A stretch of DNA of 64,000 nucleotides from Phycisphaeraceae bacterium (GCA_019454185.1 CP075368.1:1550001-1614000), one strand, 5' to 3'; counted from the stretch's first letter, positions 53,597 to 63,331 are shown. The notes: generated from the sequence alone by a model not told the origin. Numbers and translations are program-made.

Positions 53597-54778
53597 TCAG
53601 ACCTCAACGACCATGGCGACGGCGTTGCCACCACCGAGGCAGAGGGCGGCGACGCCGCGTTTCTTGCCGGTGCGGTGGAGTTGGTGGATGAGAGTGGTGA
53701 GGACGCGTGCGCCGGAGCCGCCGATGGGGTGTCCGAGGGCGATGCCGCCGCCGCAGATGTTGAGTTTGGACTCGTCGATCTTGAGTTCCTTGATGTTGCA
53801 GAGGACCTGCGCGGCGAAGGCCTCGTTGATCTCGAAGAGGTCGATGTCGGACATGTTGAGTCCGGCGCGATCGACAGCGCCCTTGATGCCGCCGATGGGG
53901 GCGGCGAAGATGTCCTTCGGGTCGACGCCGTGGGTGTGATATGAGAGGATCTTGGCGATGGGCTTGAGGCCCATTTCCTCAGCGGCGATAGCGGAGCAGA
54001 CGGCGATGGCGGCGGCTCCGTCTGAGATCTGAGAGGCGTTTCCGGCGGTGACGGTGCCGTCCTTGGTGAAGACAGCGCGGAGTTTGGCGAGCCCGTCGGC
54101 GGTGGACTCGGCGCGGATGCCCTCATCAGCGGAGACGCCGGGGGACTTCTTGTCCATGCACTGCTCGCCGGTGAGGGCGACGATCTCGTTCTTGAACCAG
54201 CCCTCTTTGGTGGCGGCGGCGGCGCGTTGGTGGCTCTGGGCGCTGAAGCGGTCCTGGTCCTCGCGGGAGATGGCGTATTTCTGGGCGATGTGGTCGGCGG
54301 CGTTGCCCATGGCCCAGCCCTCGAAGGCGCAGGTCAGCCCGTCGAACTGCATGTGGTCTTTCATCTCGGCGTTGCCGAACTTGACGCCCTCGCGGACATT
54401 GGCGAAGTGGGGCGCGGCGGTCATGTTCTCAAAGCCGCCGGCGATGACGACGTTGTTGTCACCGGCCTTGATGGACTGTGCGGCGAGCATGACGGCCTGG
54501 AGGCCGGAGCCGCAGACTTTGTTGATGGTCTGGGCGCTGATGGTGGTCGGAAGGCCGGACTTTACGGCGGCCTGGCGTGCGGGGTTCTGGCCGAGCCCTG
54601 CCTGGAGGACGCAGCCCATGATGACCTCGTCGACTTTGTCTTTGAGGGCGGGGGTGGCGTCGAAGACGGCCTTGATCGCGTATGAGCCGAGGACGGGCGA
54701 GGGGACCTTGGAGAGCCCGCCGAAGAACTTGCCGATCGGGGTGCGCTTCGCGGCGACGATGACGGGCTGCCTGGACAT
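53597..54778 (-). CDS. Acetyl-CoA acetyltransferase (thiolase)
   Basis: A 393-residue thiolase: NKVCGSGLQAV (acyl-Cys), NEAFAAQVL, GIALGHPIGGSGAR (His) and CLGGGNAVAM (C-terminal Cys). All catalytic residues are present. It condenses two acetyl-CoA or cleaves acetoacetyl-CoA; degradative or synthetic direction cannot be told. The start at 54778 is preceded by TTGGAGAA; a frame to 54829 adds an unconserved leader. It is divergent from the CPBP protease gene. Confidence 0.93.
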   Translation of the reverse strand: MSRQPVIVAAKRTPIGKFFGGLSKVPSPVLGSYAIKAVFDATPALKDKVDEVIMGCVLQAGLGQNPARQAAVKSGLPTTISAQTINKVCGSGLQAVMLAAQSIKAGDNNVVIAGGFENMTAAPHFANVREGVKFGNAEMKDHMQFDGLTCAFEGWAMGNAADHIAQKYAISREDQDRFSAQSHQRAAAATKEGWFKNEIVALTGEQCMDKKSPGVSADEGIRAESTADGLAKLRAVFTKDGTVTAGNASQISDGAAAIAVCSAIAAEEMGLKPIAKILSYHTHGVDPKDIFAAPIGGIKGAVDRAGLNMSDIDLFEINEAFAAQVLCNIKELKIDESKLNICGGGIALGHPIGGSGARVLTTLIHQLHRTGKKRGVAALCLGGGNAVAMVVEV

Positions 54779-54852
54779 TGCGGTTCTCCAACTCGATGGG
54801 AATCGACCGGCCGGGACCTGACGAACCATTCCGTCGTGGATACAAGAGATGT

Positions 54853-55632
54853 ATGGCCGGCTTGACGTACTCTAGGCGGCTGCATCGGAGAGTTGTCCCC
54901 GCACGAATGCCGCACGATATGGAAAGAGAGCCGACAGAGAGTTTGATCGGGCGTGGCGTGTGGCGTCGCGCGGGGGAGTTGCCTCGCTGGGTGCTGGCGG
55001 CGGAGCTGGGACTGCTTTTTTTCGTGGGCCCGTTGGTGTACTTCTTCGCGGTGCGGAGCCCGGGGCTGCTGTTTCCGGCGTTGTGGGCGTTCTTTGCGTA
55101 CACGCTTGCGGTGCTGCTTCTGGATCCGACGTTTGAGCGGCGGACGCTCCGGAACTTCGGCGCGATGAGGCGGGAGCTGGGCCGCTTGCTGGCGATTTTC
55201 GGTGTGCTGGGGGCGTTGCTGGCGGGCGCGGTGTATGCGTTCGACGTGGTGACGGATGGGGAGCCGATCTTTCTGTCGCTGCCACGGGAGCGTCCGACGC
55301 TGTGGCTGATCATCATGGTCTTCTATCCGCTGGTGAGCGTGTACCCGCAGGAGGTGATCTGGCGGGCGTTCATGTTCCATCGGTATCGCACGCTGTTTCG
55401 CGGGCGATGGGCGATGATCGGCGCGAGCGCGGTGGCGTTCGGGCACGCGCACGTTGTGTTCCACAACTGGCTTGCGGTGGGTTTGTGCGTGATCGGGGGC
55501 GTGTTGTTTGCGAGGACGTTTGATCGATCACGGTCGACGCTCGCGTCGTGGATCGATCACGCGCTGTATGGATGCCTGGTCTTCACGATCGGGATCGGGA
55601 GGTACTTCTACAGCGGGGCGGCGCACGGGTGA
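54853..55632 (+). CDS. CPBP-family intramembrane metalloprotease/glutamic endopeptidase
   Basis: A 259-residue membrane protein with about six helices. The three CPBP (Abi) motifs are readable: QEVIWRAFMFHRY (motif 1, canonical EExxxR reduced to QExxxR), FGHAHVVFHN (motif 2) and a final His region WIDHALYG (motif 3). The family includes prenyl-protein proteases and bacteriocin-immunity proteins. The Gln in place of the first Glu of motif 1 may weaken catalysis. The start is uncertain; ATGs at 54853, 54907 and 54919 are all possible. Stop abuts the convergent amidase. Confidence 0.78.
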   Translation: MAGLTYSRRLHRRVVPARMPHDMEREPTESLIGRGVWRRAGELPRWVLAAELGLLFFVGPLVYFFAVRSPGLLFPALWAFFAYTLAVLLLDPTFERRTLRNFGAMRRELGRLLAIFGVLGALLAGAVYAFDVVTDGEPIFLSLPRERPTLWLIIMVFYPLVSVYPQEVIWRAFMFHRYRTLFRGRWAMIGASAVAFGHAHVVFHNWLAVGLCVIGGVLFARTFDRSRSTLASWIDHALYGCLVFTIGIGRYFYSGAAHG

Positions 55633-56340
55633 TCAGGCGCGTGCTGCGTCTACGAGGCGGCGGAAGAGATCGTGGCCGAGGGGATCGCTTTCGGTGCGTT
55701 CGGGGTGCCACTGGACGCCGAGCATGAAGGGGCGGTTCGGATCGGCGATGGCTTCGATGAGTCCATCGTCGCTGGTCGCGATGACGCGCATGGATCCGGG
55801 GTCGGTGACGGCTTGTTTGTGGCGGCTGAGGACGCTACCTCGTGAGAGTGTTGCCCAGGGGGGGAGTTGGGAGGGGTCTGTCGGGATGATCTCGTGGGTG
55901 CCTTCCCAATGGCGTGAGGCGTCGGCGCGGGAGTCGGGGAGGTGTTGATCCATGGTGCCGCCTGCGAGGAGTGCGAGCATCTGCATGCCGAGGCAGACGC
56001 CGAGCACGGGGAGGCCGGGGTTTGTGTCTCGGATCGCGCGGATGAGGTCGCTTTCGAAGCGTTGACGAGCGGGGTGGAGGGGCGTGGCTTTGGGGTGGGT
56101 CTTGGCGCCGAAGGGCTCCATGGATGGATCGTCGCCACCGGTGAGGACGAGGCCGTCGAGCGAGTGGGTGTATGCCTCGACGAGTGTGTGGTCTGGGGCG
56201 AGCATGACGGGGGTTGCGCCGGCGCGGCGGATGGCGTGTGCGTATGCGATTGTTGCGATGCAGGTGTCGCGTCCGTTGCGGTCGATGAGATCGGTGGTGA
56301 CGCCGATGAGGGGGCTTGGGCGAGTGTCGGCGGCGCGCAT
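55633..56340 (-). CDS. Class I glutamine amidotransferase-like (C26) hydrolase
   Basis: A 235-residue protein of the gamma-glutamyl-GABA hydrolase (PuuD-like) group: LVLTGGDDPSMEPFG, GVCLGMQMLALLAGGTM (nucleophile Cys) and VQWHPERT (His/Glu). It may act on gamma-glutamyl or similar amide substrates. The ATG at 56340 is supported by AGGAG nine bases upstream; the long frame beyond overlaps the divergent gene and is low complexity. Confidence 0.88.
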   Translation of the reverse strand: MRAADTRPSPLIGVTTDLIDRNGRDTCIATIAYAHAIRRAGATPVMLAPDHTLVEAYTHSLDGLVLTGGDDPSMEPFGAKTHPKATPLHPARQRFESDLIRAIRDTNPGLPVLGVCLGMQMLALLAGGTMDQHLPDSRADASRHWEGTHEIIPTDPSQLPPWATLSRGSVLSRHKQAVTDPGSMRVIATSDDGLIEAIADPNRPFMLGVQWHPERTESDPLGHDLFRRLVDAARA

Positions 56341-56449
56341 CGCGAGGGCTCCTGTCACGCGTTGTGACGCGAGGGTGGCGTGATTGTTGCGTGTGCGACG
56401 GCCCTTGGCGCGCGTGCACGGGGAGGGAGTCTTTGCGTACACTCCGCGC

Positions 56450-57853
56450 ATGACGACTCGAGCGGCTGTGATCTGGTTGGTGCTGGCCGCGGTGTTCGCG
56501 TTGGGAGCGACGATCACGGATCGGCTTGCATCGGGGCGTGCGGTCGTCGCGCCTGAGACGGTGCGGCTGCTGGGCGGATCGCTGGATGAGATCGGGACGA
56601 TCACGATCCGGAGTGCGGGGCGCCCGGAGTTGGTGCTGGGGGCGGATGCCGGGGTCTGGCGGTTGATGGAGGCGGGCTCTGCGCCGTGGCCGATCGAGCC
56701 GGGGCGGATTCCTGCGCTCTTGCGCGTGATGGCGGGAACGACGGGGGTTCGAGCCCCGAGCGGCGCGATTGGTGATGATGCGACGAGCATCGAGCTGCGG
56801 AACCGTGGGGGCAGTGTGGCGGCGGTGCTGCGGATCGAGACGGCATCGCTGGCGGGGCGATCGCTAGTGGAGGTTGAAGAGGGGAGCGAGCGGAGGCGGC
56901 TCTTGATCGACGATGCGCTGCGTCGGGCGTTGGCGGGCGCGGGACCGGCGGGGTGGCGGGATAAGCGGGTGTTTCCGGGGTTGGCTCCGGACCCGGTGGT
57001 GATCCGGATCGCGATGCCGACGCACACGATTGAGCTCGCACGGATCGGGAATCGCTGGGGGATGCGTTCGCCGATCCAGGCGCGGGCGGAGAGCGGGAGC
57101 ATCGCGTCTGTGATCCGGGCGTTGCAGTCGATGGAAGCGGCACGGTTCATCGATTCGGCGGCGAGTGATCCGGGGGCGTTCCCGGAGCAGCCCCAGGTCG
57201 CGCTGACGATCGAGACGTCGGCGTTGGATCCGGAGACGGGTGAGCGGTCGCGGAGCGTGTGGTCGCTGGAACTGGGCGGGGCCGCGCCGCAGGGTGGATC
57301 GTTTATTGCGAAGATCGGGAGAGAGGCGATCGACGGCTCGGGAGGGAGGAGCGTGGTGCACGGGCCGGTGATCGTTGAGCTTCCGAATGAGCGGCTGGCG
57401 AGCGTTCCGGCGGCGGTTGAGGCGTACCTGGCGAGGACGCTGATCGACATTCCGAGTTCGGATGTCGGGGGGGTTGTGTTCTTTGCGGGGGGTTCGGGTG
57501 AGGGCGGGTTTGTGAGAGCCGCGTCGGGGTGGATGAGCACGCGATCGGAGGGCGGCGCGGATGCGCCCGCGACGGAGCGGGATCGGATCGGGGTTGAGTC
57601 GCTGGTTGAGCTGGCGTCGAGCGTGGTTGCCGACAAGACGACAGTTCTTGAGAGCGACGATGCGCTGCCGGGCGGGTTGCCGATGCGGCTGATCGGGCTT
57701 TCGGGGCAGACGATCGAGGAGTGCTTTGTGTTCCTTGAGAGGGGCGGGGAGCGGGCGCAGCTGGTGATGCGATCGGGGCGGGTCGCGCGGACGTACCTGA
57801 TTCCTGAGGGGCTGGCTTCGTGGGTCGCGCAGATCCCGGCGACGGGGTCTTGA
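56450..57853 (+). CDS. DUF4340 domain membrane-anchored protein
   Basis: A 467-residue protein: one N-terminal membrane helix (VIWLVLAAVFALGATI) and a periplasmic beta-rich body of repeated 'GR.ELVL..D..W.L' modules, as in DUF4340 proteins that accompany gliding/ABC-2 type export systems in other phyla. Repeats include TITIRSAGRPELVLGADAGVWRLM and IRIAMPTHTIELARIGNRWGM. Function unknown. It lies alone, convergent with pstA. Confidence 0.75.
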   Translation: MTTRAAVIWLVLAAVFALGATITDRLASGRAVVAPETVRLLGGSLDEIGTITIRSAGRPELVLGADAGVWRLMEAGSAPWPIEPGRIPALLRVMAGTTGVRAPSGAIGDDATSIELRNRGGSVAAVLRIETASLAGRSLVEVEEGSERRRLLIDDALRRALAGAGPAGWRDKRVFPGLAPDPVVIRIAMPTHTIELARIGNRWGMRSPIQARAESGSIASVIRALQSMEAARFIDSAASDPGAFPEQPQVALTIETSALDPETGERSRSVWSLELGGAAPQGGSFIAKIGREAIDGSGGRSVVHGPVIVELPNERLASVPAAVEAYLARTLIDIPSSDVGGVVFFAGGSGEGGFVRAASGWMSTRSEGGADAPATERDRIGVESLVELASSVVADKTTVLESDDALPGGLPMRLIGLSGQTIEECFVFLERGGERAQLVMRSGRVARTYLIPEGLASWVAQIPATGS

Positions 57854-57901
57854 GTTTGCGGCGCGGCCGCGGGTGTATGCGGCTTTGCCGGGCTCGACCG
57901 A

Positions 57902-59647
57902 TCAGAACTGGCTTGCTCTGAATCGTCTGCTGAGGCGGGCGCGGAGCCATATCGCGGCGAGGTTGAGTGTGACGATGATGAGGATGAGCAGGAGCGTGGT
58001 CGTGAAGACCATGGGCTTTGCGGCCTCGCTGTTCTGGCTCTGGAACCCGAGGTCGTAGATGTGGAAGCCGAGGTGCATGAAGCTGCGCTCGGGGTGGATG
58101 AAGGGGGAGACCCCGTCGATAGGGAGTTCGGGGGCGAGTTTGACTGCGCCGACGAGCATGAGTGGGGCGACCTCGCCCGCGCCGCGTGCCATCGCGAGGA
58201 TGGCTCCGGTCATGATGCCGGGCATGGCTCGGGGGAGAACGATGCGCCAGATGGTCTGCCACTTGCTGGCACCGCAGCCGTAGGAGCCCTCGCGCATGGA
58301 TCTGGGGACGGCGGCGAGGGCTTCTTCGGTGGCGACGATGACGACGGGGAGGGTGAGGAGGGCGAGGGTGAGCGAGGCCCACATGATGCCGCCCGTGCCG
58401 AAGGTGGGGCTTGGGAGGCGTTCTTTGTAGAAGAGGTTGTCGATGCCTCCGCCGACGAAGTAGCAGAAGAACCCGAGTCCGAAGACGCCGAAGACGATGC
58501 TGGGGACTCCGGCGAGGTTGTTGACTGCGATGCGGACCGCGCTGATGACGAGGCCGCCCCGGGCGTATTCGCGCATGTAGAGAGCGGCCATGATGCCGAA
58601 GGGGACGACGGCTACGGACATGAGCAGCGTCATGGTGACGGTGCCGAAGATTGCGGGGAAGACGCCTCCCTCGCTGTTTGCCTCTCGGGGCTCGTCGAAG
58701 AGGAACTCTTTCCATCGGGAGATGTAGATGCCGAGTTTGTCGGCGCGGTCGAGGCGGTTGGCGGGGTAGATGCGGACGATCTCGGAGAGTCGGAATGATT
58801 TTTCGGTTCCATCGGCGGTGCGGAGGATGAGGTCGAAGCGGGCATCCTCGGCCTTGATGGCGTCGATCTGGCTCTGGAAGGCGGCGTATTCGGGCGCGAG
58901 TGTTTCGGAGAGGGACTGCGCGCTCGCGAGGGCGGCGGTGTGCTGGGGAGAGCCGCTGCCGTGCTTTGATTCGATGCGGCGCGATTCGAGGCGGGCCGCC
59001 TCGAGTTGTCGGTTGAGTGCGCCGAGGGCGTGGCGTTCGATGTGGACCTGCTTGCGCCAGGCGTCGCGACGGGCGTCGTGATGTTCGCGGAAGGCACTCC
59101 AGACGCTCTCGGGCGTTTCGGCGACGGCGACACCGTCGATGAGCATGCGAGCGGGCTCGCCGTAGAAGCGGCCCCAGGAGAGACGCTCGACGACGAGCAT
59201 CCACTCCGGCTTGGTTTCTTCTTTGATCTGGAACTGGCTGACCCAGTTGAAGTGGCTGCCTGAGACATCGAAATTGCCGGTTCTGAGAAGGCGGCGGCGG
59301 GACTCCCCTCCTGCTTCCTTGAGCGCGGCTTGAGCGGCGGGTGCGTGGTCGGATCCGAGGGCTTCGATCTCTGATTCGCGCGGCGTGTAGATCTCGTCTC
59401 GGGTGACCTCGCCCGCGAAGACACGGCCGTCGAGGAGGGAGAGTTGTGTGACGGGCGCGGGCCAGAATGTGGTCGATCCCTTCCAGATGATGAGGCCGAC
59501 CAGGCAGATGATCATGGTGAGGGAGATGACGAAGCCTCCTCCGGTGAGCCAGACCATCATCTGGCCCTCGGCGATCAGCGAGAGGCCGTCTCGGCCTCCT
59601 CTTGCCAGGGGCGCGGGCGGTGTGGGGTTGTCGGCGGTGGTGCTCAT
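57902..59647 (-). CDS. pstA: Phosphate ABC transporter permease PstA, enlarged
   Basis: A 581-residue permease. N-terminal helix near residues 30-55, an ectodomain of ~270 residues (about 60-330), then a standard permease domain with helices and the EAA motif EEALAAVPRSMREGSYGCGASKWQTIWRIVLPRA. E. coli PstA is ~296 residues, so the extra domain is an insertion after helix 1. It overlaps pstC by 4 bp. Assignment follows order and similarity; a pstB ATPase is not adjacent. Confidence 0.9.
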   Translation of the reverse strand: MSTTADNPTPPAPLARGGRDGLSLIAEGQMMVWLTGGGFVISLTMIICLVGLIIWKGSTTFWPAPVTQLSLLDGRVFAGEVTRDEIYTPRESEIEALGSDHAPAAQAALKEAGGESRRRLLRTGNFDVSGSHFNWVSQFQIKEETKPEWMLVVERLSWGRFYGEPARMLIDGVAVAETPESVWSAFREHHDARRDAWRKQVHIERHALGALNRQLEAARLESRRIESKHGSGSPQHTAALASAQSLSETLAPEYAAFQSQIDAIKAEDARFDLILRTADGTEKSFRLSEIVRIYPANRLDRADKLGIYISRWKEFLFDEPREANSEGGVFPAIFGTVTMTLLMSVAVVPFGIMAALYMREYARGGLVISAVRIAVNNLAGVPSIVFGVFGLGFFCYFVGGGIDNLFYKERLPSPTFGTGGIMWASLTLALLTLPVVIVATEEALAAVPRSMREGSYGCGASKWQTIWRIVLPRAMPGIMTGAILAMARGAGEVAPLMLVGAVKLAPELPIDGVSPFIHPERSFMHLGFHIYDLGFQSQNSEAAKPMVFTTTLLLILIIVTLNLAAIWLRARLSRRFRASQF

Positions 59648-62226
59648 AGCTGGAACGCCCTCTTGCGGAATCGCTGGCGCACGACTTCGGCGACGGTGTT
59701 GACCACGAAGGTCATGATGAAGAGGACGAGGGCGGCGAGGAAGAGCATGCGGTAGTGGGTGCTGCCTTGCACGGCTTCGGGGAGTTCGACGGCGATGTTC
59801 GCGGAGAGGGTTCTGAAGCCGTTGAAGATGTTCCACTCGATGATGGAGGTGTTTCCTGCGGCCATGAGGACGATCATGGTTTCACCGACGGCTCGTCCGA
59901 ACCCGATCATGGTGGCGGAGAAGAGGCCGCTCATCGCGGTGGGGACGATGATGCGCCATGCGGTCTGCCAGGGCGTTGCGCCGGCGCCGAGTGAAGCGGC
60001 GCGGAGGTGTTCCGGGACGGCGTTGAGGGCGTCTTCGGCGACGGTGTAGATGATGGGGATGACGGCGAAGCCCATGACGAAGCCGACGATCATGGCGTTT
60101 CGCTGGACGTAGGTGCCGACGACGGAACCCCGGAGGTCGAAGCCGAGCGCGCCGACGACGCTTCCGAGGGCGTATGCGGCGAGGAGTCCGGCGACGATGG
60201 TGATGAAGAAGAGCGCGAAGTCCATGGCGGCAACGAGGCGGCGCGTGCGTGCGGCCCCGGGACGTCTTGCCCACGCTTCGAGGATCCGCCCCTTGAGGAG
60301 CAGGCCGCTCATGATGCAGAGGGGAGAGAGGAGGACGATCCAGCCGGGGGCGGGCGATCCGACGTTTCCTGTGAGCCACGCCTTGAGGTCGCCGGTGAAG
60401 AGGAGGCGTTCGACCAGCGGGCCGAGGCGGCTGGCGACTGCGATGGCCACAACTGCCATGGCGATCATGGCGAGTGGGCGTTTGGATGCGTGGCGGATTC
60501 CGATGGTTCTGGGGAGCATCTGCCAGAGGCATGCGCCGAGGACGAGGGAGATCGGGACGAGGATGAGCGCGGCGAGGGTGGCTGGTACGACGTCTTCGAT
60601 GAAGGGGGCGAAGATGATCGCGGCGAGGAAGCCGAGCACGACGCTCGGGAGACTGGCCATCATCTCGATCATGGGCTTGACGGTTGCGCGAGTGCGTCGG
60701 GGCATGAACTCGCTGGTGTAGATGGCGGCGAGGATCGCGACGGGGAGGCCGAAGAGCATGCAGTAGACGGTGGCCTTGATGGTGCCGAAGACGAGCGGGA
60801 CGAGGCCGAACTTCTCTTCGAAGTCGTCGGTGCCGCTGGAGGACTGCCAGATGTGCTGCGGCTCGTTGTAGCCCTCGTACCAGATCTTCCCAGCCATCGC
60901 GTCGACGGAGCTTTCGGGGTGCTTCGACTGGAAGGGCCAGACGCGGACTTCTTCGCCCGCCACTGCGACGACGGCATCGCCTTTGGGTGCGATGCCGACG
61001 GAGTCGTATCTGACGCCGGGTGTGGAGATGCGTGCGAGTTGCTTGCCGTTGGTGGAGAAGTATGCGGCGATCGTGCCGCCCTGGCTGGCAAAGGTGATGA
61101 GGCGCTTGCGTGCAGATGGCCCGATGGCGACGACGGGTGTGCCATCGCCATCGAAGTGCCTGGCGAGGCGGAGGATGACGCCGTCGATCGTGCCCGCATC
61201 GGCGGGCTTGGTGCGGAACCAGAGGGAGAGGCGTCCGGCGGAGTCGCCGACGAGGAGGGAGGAGCGTCCGAGCAGGAATGCGGCGGAGGTGACCTCTACG
61301 CCGGGGTCGGGTGTGAGATCGAGTCGCTCGGCGATCGCGGGCTTGTTGATGTCGCGTGTGTCGATGCGGAGTGTGGTTCCGTCCGACCAGATGAGGAAGA
61401 CACAGTCGCCGTTGCCTGTGAGCATGAGGCGTTCGGGGGATCCCATGCCGGGTGGGAGTTCTATGGGAGTCTCTGCGCCGGTGAGCCGGGTCGTGACGAC
61501 GCCGGTCATGAGATTGGTTCGTTTGGTCACGCTCTTGGTGACGAGGTCGCCGTTCTCTGTGAATGCGGCGATGACGTAGCCGCTGGGAATGTGGGCTTCG
61601 TCAATCAGGAGGATGCCGGACGATGCGGCTTTGGTGGGCTCTTCAAAGACGGCTTCGAATCGCTGGGCACGGACCTGTCCGCCGGCGACCATTTCATAGA
61701 CCGCGCCGTCGGCGGCGATCCGATCGCCCTGTTTCAGAGCGCGGGCCTGATCGGGGATGGAGTCTCTGAAGAGGATCTGGGAGGCGAATCGGAACTGGGC
61801 CTGCCTGATGGTGCCGTCGGCGTAGCCGAAGACGGCGTCTGATCGCTCAACGTCGATAGAAGCGGCGGTGGGAATGGCGTCGGCGAAGGGCTCTATACGG
61901 TCGATCATTTCGCCGGTGTCGGGACGGAGGAGACGGACTGACCAGTCTTCGCCGAGGACCCAGGCGATGGCCATGTATTCATCGACGCGGACGGCGCGCG
62001 GATCGGAGCCGAGGCCCGGAACGACGAAGCGGCGCTCGCGCCCGACATCGCTGCTGCCAAAGAGGGGGATGGCGACAAGGGCGAGGAAGACGCAGACGAG
62101 GAGGACGGCGGCGATGACAAGGAAGCCGCCGATGCTGATGATGGAACCCGCTGCCCTGTCGATGAGCGGCACGCTCCAGTGCGTGCGTCTTCGGCTGTGG
62201 GGCCGGTTCCCGTTGTCATCAGGCAT
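59644..62226 (-). CDS. pstC: Phosphate ABC transporter permease PstC, enlarged
   Basis: An 860-residue permease. Helix 1 (IISIGGFLVIAAVLLVCVFLALVAI) is followed by a ~400-residue soluble insertion (about 60-465) made of WD-like beta-propeller repeats (WVLGEDWSVRLLRPDTGEMI, LVGDSAGRLSLWF, FASQGGTIAAYFS), then the PstC permease domain with several helices and the EAA loop EDALNAVPEHLRAASLGAGATPWQTAWRIIVP. It acts with PstS and PstA. It is followed immediately by pstA (ATGA overlap). Confidence 0.9.
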   Translation of the reverse strand: MPDDNGNRPHSRRRTHWSVPLIDRAAGSIISIGGFLVIAAVLLVCVFLALVAIPLFGSSDVGRERRFVVPGLGSDPRAVRVDEYMAIAWVLGEDWSVRLLRPDTGEMIDRIEPFADAIPTAASIDVERSDAVFGYADGTIRQAQFRFASQILFRDSIPDQARALKQGDRIAADGAVYEMVAGGQVRAQRFEAVFEEPTKAASSGILLIDEAHIPSGYVIAAFTENGDLVTKSVTKRTNLMTGVVTTRLTGAETPIELPPGMGSPERLMLTGNGDCVFLIWSDGTTLRIDTRDINKPAIAERLDLTPDPGVEVTSAAFLLGRSSLLVGDSAGRLSLWFRTKPADAGTIDGVILRLARHFDGDGTPVVAIGPSARKRLITFASQGGTIAAYFSTNGKQLARISTPGVRYDSVGIAPKGDAVVAVAGEEVRVWPFQSKHPESSVDAMAGKIWYEGYNEPQHIWQSSSGTDDFEEKFGLVPLVFGTIKATVYCMLFGLPVAILAAIYTSEFMPRRTRATVKPMIEMMASLPSVVLGFLAAIIFAPFIEDVVPATLAALILVPISLVLGACLWQMLPRTIGIRHASKRPLAMIAMAVVAIAVASRLGPLVERLLFTGDLKAWLTGNVGSPAPGWIVLLSPLCIMSGLLLKGRILEAWARRPGAARTRRLVAAMDFALFFITIVAGLLAAYALGSVVGALGFDLRGSVVGTYVQRNAMIVGFVMGFAVIPIIYTVAEDALNAVPEHLRAASLGAGATPWQTAWRIIVPTAMSGLFSATMIGFGRAVGETMIVLMAAGNTSIIEWNIFNGFRTLSANIAVELPEAVQGSTHYRMLFLAALVLFIMTFVVNTVAEVVRQRFRKRAFQL

Positions 62227-62254
62227 TGATCGCTCCGGGGAGGGCTCGTTCCTG

Positions 62255-62291
62255 CTGGAAAGAAGCGGGCGGCCCAGCGAGAGCCGCCCGC
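62255..62291 (-). terminator. Hairpin between pstS and pstC (partial terminator/attenuator)
   Basis: GCGGGCGGC (62265-62273) pairs with GCCGCCCGC (62283-62291), 9 bp with a 9-nt loop; on the minus strand it is followed by TTCTTTCC. It lies 75 bp after the pstS stop and before pstC, so it may cap most pstS transcripts while allowing some read-through into the permease genes, as in many binding-protein operons. Confidence 0.65.
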
Positions 62292-62365
62292 TCGATATGG
62301 TACATGATCTGTTCGTTCGCTTCAGCGACGGCGGTGCTGCCGCGGAGAGCGAGCGTCAGGATGTC

Positions 62366-63331
62366 TTACTTGAGCTTCTCGGCCTGCTGCTTGGCGAGGT
62401 TGGCGGTCAGGGGGTAGTAGCCGTCCTTGATGACGTCTGCCTGGCCTTCGGAGCTGAGGACGTAACGGAGGAACTCGCGACGGAGGGGATCGAGGGGCTC
62501 GGAGGGGTTCTTGTTGATGTAGAGGTAGAGGAAGCGTGCGAGGGGGTACTCGCCGGAGTACGCGTTCTCGGGAGAGGCCTCAACGGCGGGGGTGGAGGTA
62601 TCCGGCGCGAGGGGGACGGCGCGGACGTCGGCGGTCATGTAACCGATGCCGCTGTAGCCGATGCCGAACTTGTCGCTGGCGACGCCCTGGACGACTGAGG
62701 AAGAACCGGGCTGCTCTTTGACGGAGGGCTTGTAGTCGCCCTTGAAGAGCGCGACTTCCTTGAAGTAGCCGTAGGTGCCGGAGGCGGAGTTGCGGCCGTA
62801 GAGGGAGATGGGCTTGTTTGCCCACTCGCCGGTGAGGCCGAGGTCGCCCCAGGTGACGATGTCGGTGGCGTAGCCACCCTTGCGGGTCGAGGAGAAGATG
62901 GCGTCGACCTGCTGCATGGTGAGGGACTTGATGGGGTTGTCCTTGTGGACGTAGACGGCGAGCATGTCGATGCTGGTCGCGATCTCGGTCGGCTTGTAGC
63001 CGAACTTGGACTCGAACTCATCGATCTCGCTGCTCTTCATGGCGCGGCTCATGGGGCCGAACTGGGCGGTGCCGGCGATGAGGGCGGCGGGCGCGGTGGA
63101 GGAGCCCTTGCCCTCGATCTCGACGTTGACGTTGGGGTAGTACTTCTTGAAGCCCTCGAGCCAGAGGGCCATCTCGTTGTTCATGGTGTCGGAGCCGATG
63201 CTCTTGGCGGTGCCCGAGACGCCATCAACCTTTGTGTACTTGGGGAGGGTGGGGTCGAGTTTGACGCCCTGTGCCGCGGCGATGCCGGCAACCATTCCCA
63301 TGGCCGCGAACAGGCCTAACAGTTTCCTCAT
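62366..63331 (-). CDS. pstS: Phosphate-binding protein PstS
   Basis: A 321-residue periplasmic protein with a signal peptide (KLLGLFAAMGMVAGIAAAQG), then the PstS fold: SIGSDTMNNEMALWLEGF, GKGSSTAPAALIAGTAQFGPMSR, YVHKDNPIKSLT, GRNSASGTYGYFKE and IGYSGIGYMT. The start at 63331 has AAGGAG nine bases upstream. It feeds the PstC-PstA transporter encoded just downstream. Confidence 0.93.
   Translation of the reverse strand: MRKLLGLFAAMGMVAGIAAAQGVKLDPTLPKYTKVDGVSGTAKSIGSDTMNNEMALWLEGFKKYYPNVNVEIEGKGSSTAPAALIAGTAQFGPMSRAMKSSEIDEFESKFGYKPTEIATSIDMLAVYVHKDNPIKSLTMQQVDAIFSSTRKGGYATDIVTWGDLGLTGEWANKPISLYGRNSASGTYGYFKEVALFKGDYKPSVKEQPGSSSVVQGVASDKFGIGYSGIGYMTADVRAVPLAPDTSTPAVEASPENAYSGEYPLARFLYLYINKNPSEPLDPLRREFLRYVLSSEGQADVIKDGYYPLTANLAKQQAEKLK

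Noticed and set aside
57303..59204. 633-codon Arg/Pro-rich minus-strand frame
   Set aside because: Out of frame with pstA and low complexity; the pstA frame has the EAA motif and membrane helices.
60007..61842. 611-codon plus-strand frame over pstC
   Set aside because: Highly acidic, Glu/Gly/Asp-rich antisense of the PstC insertion; no domain.
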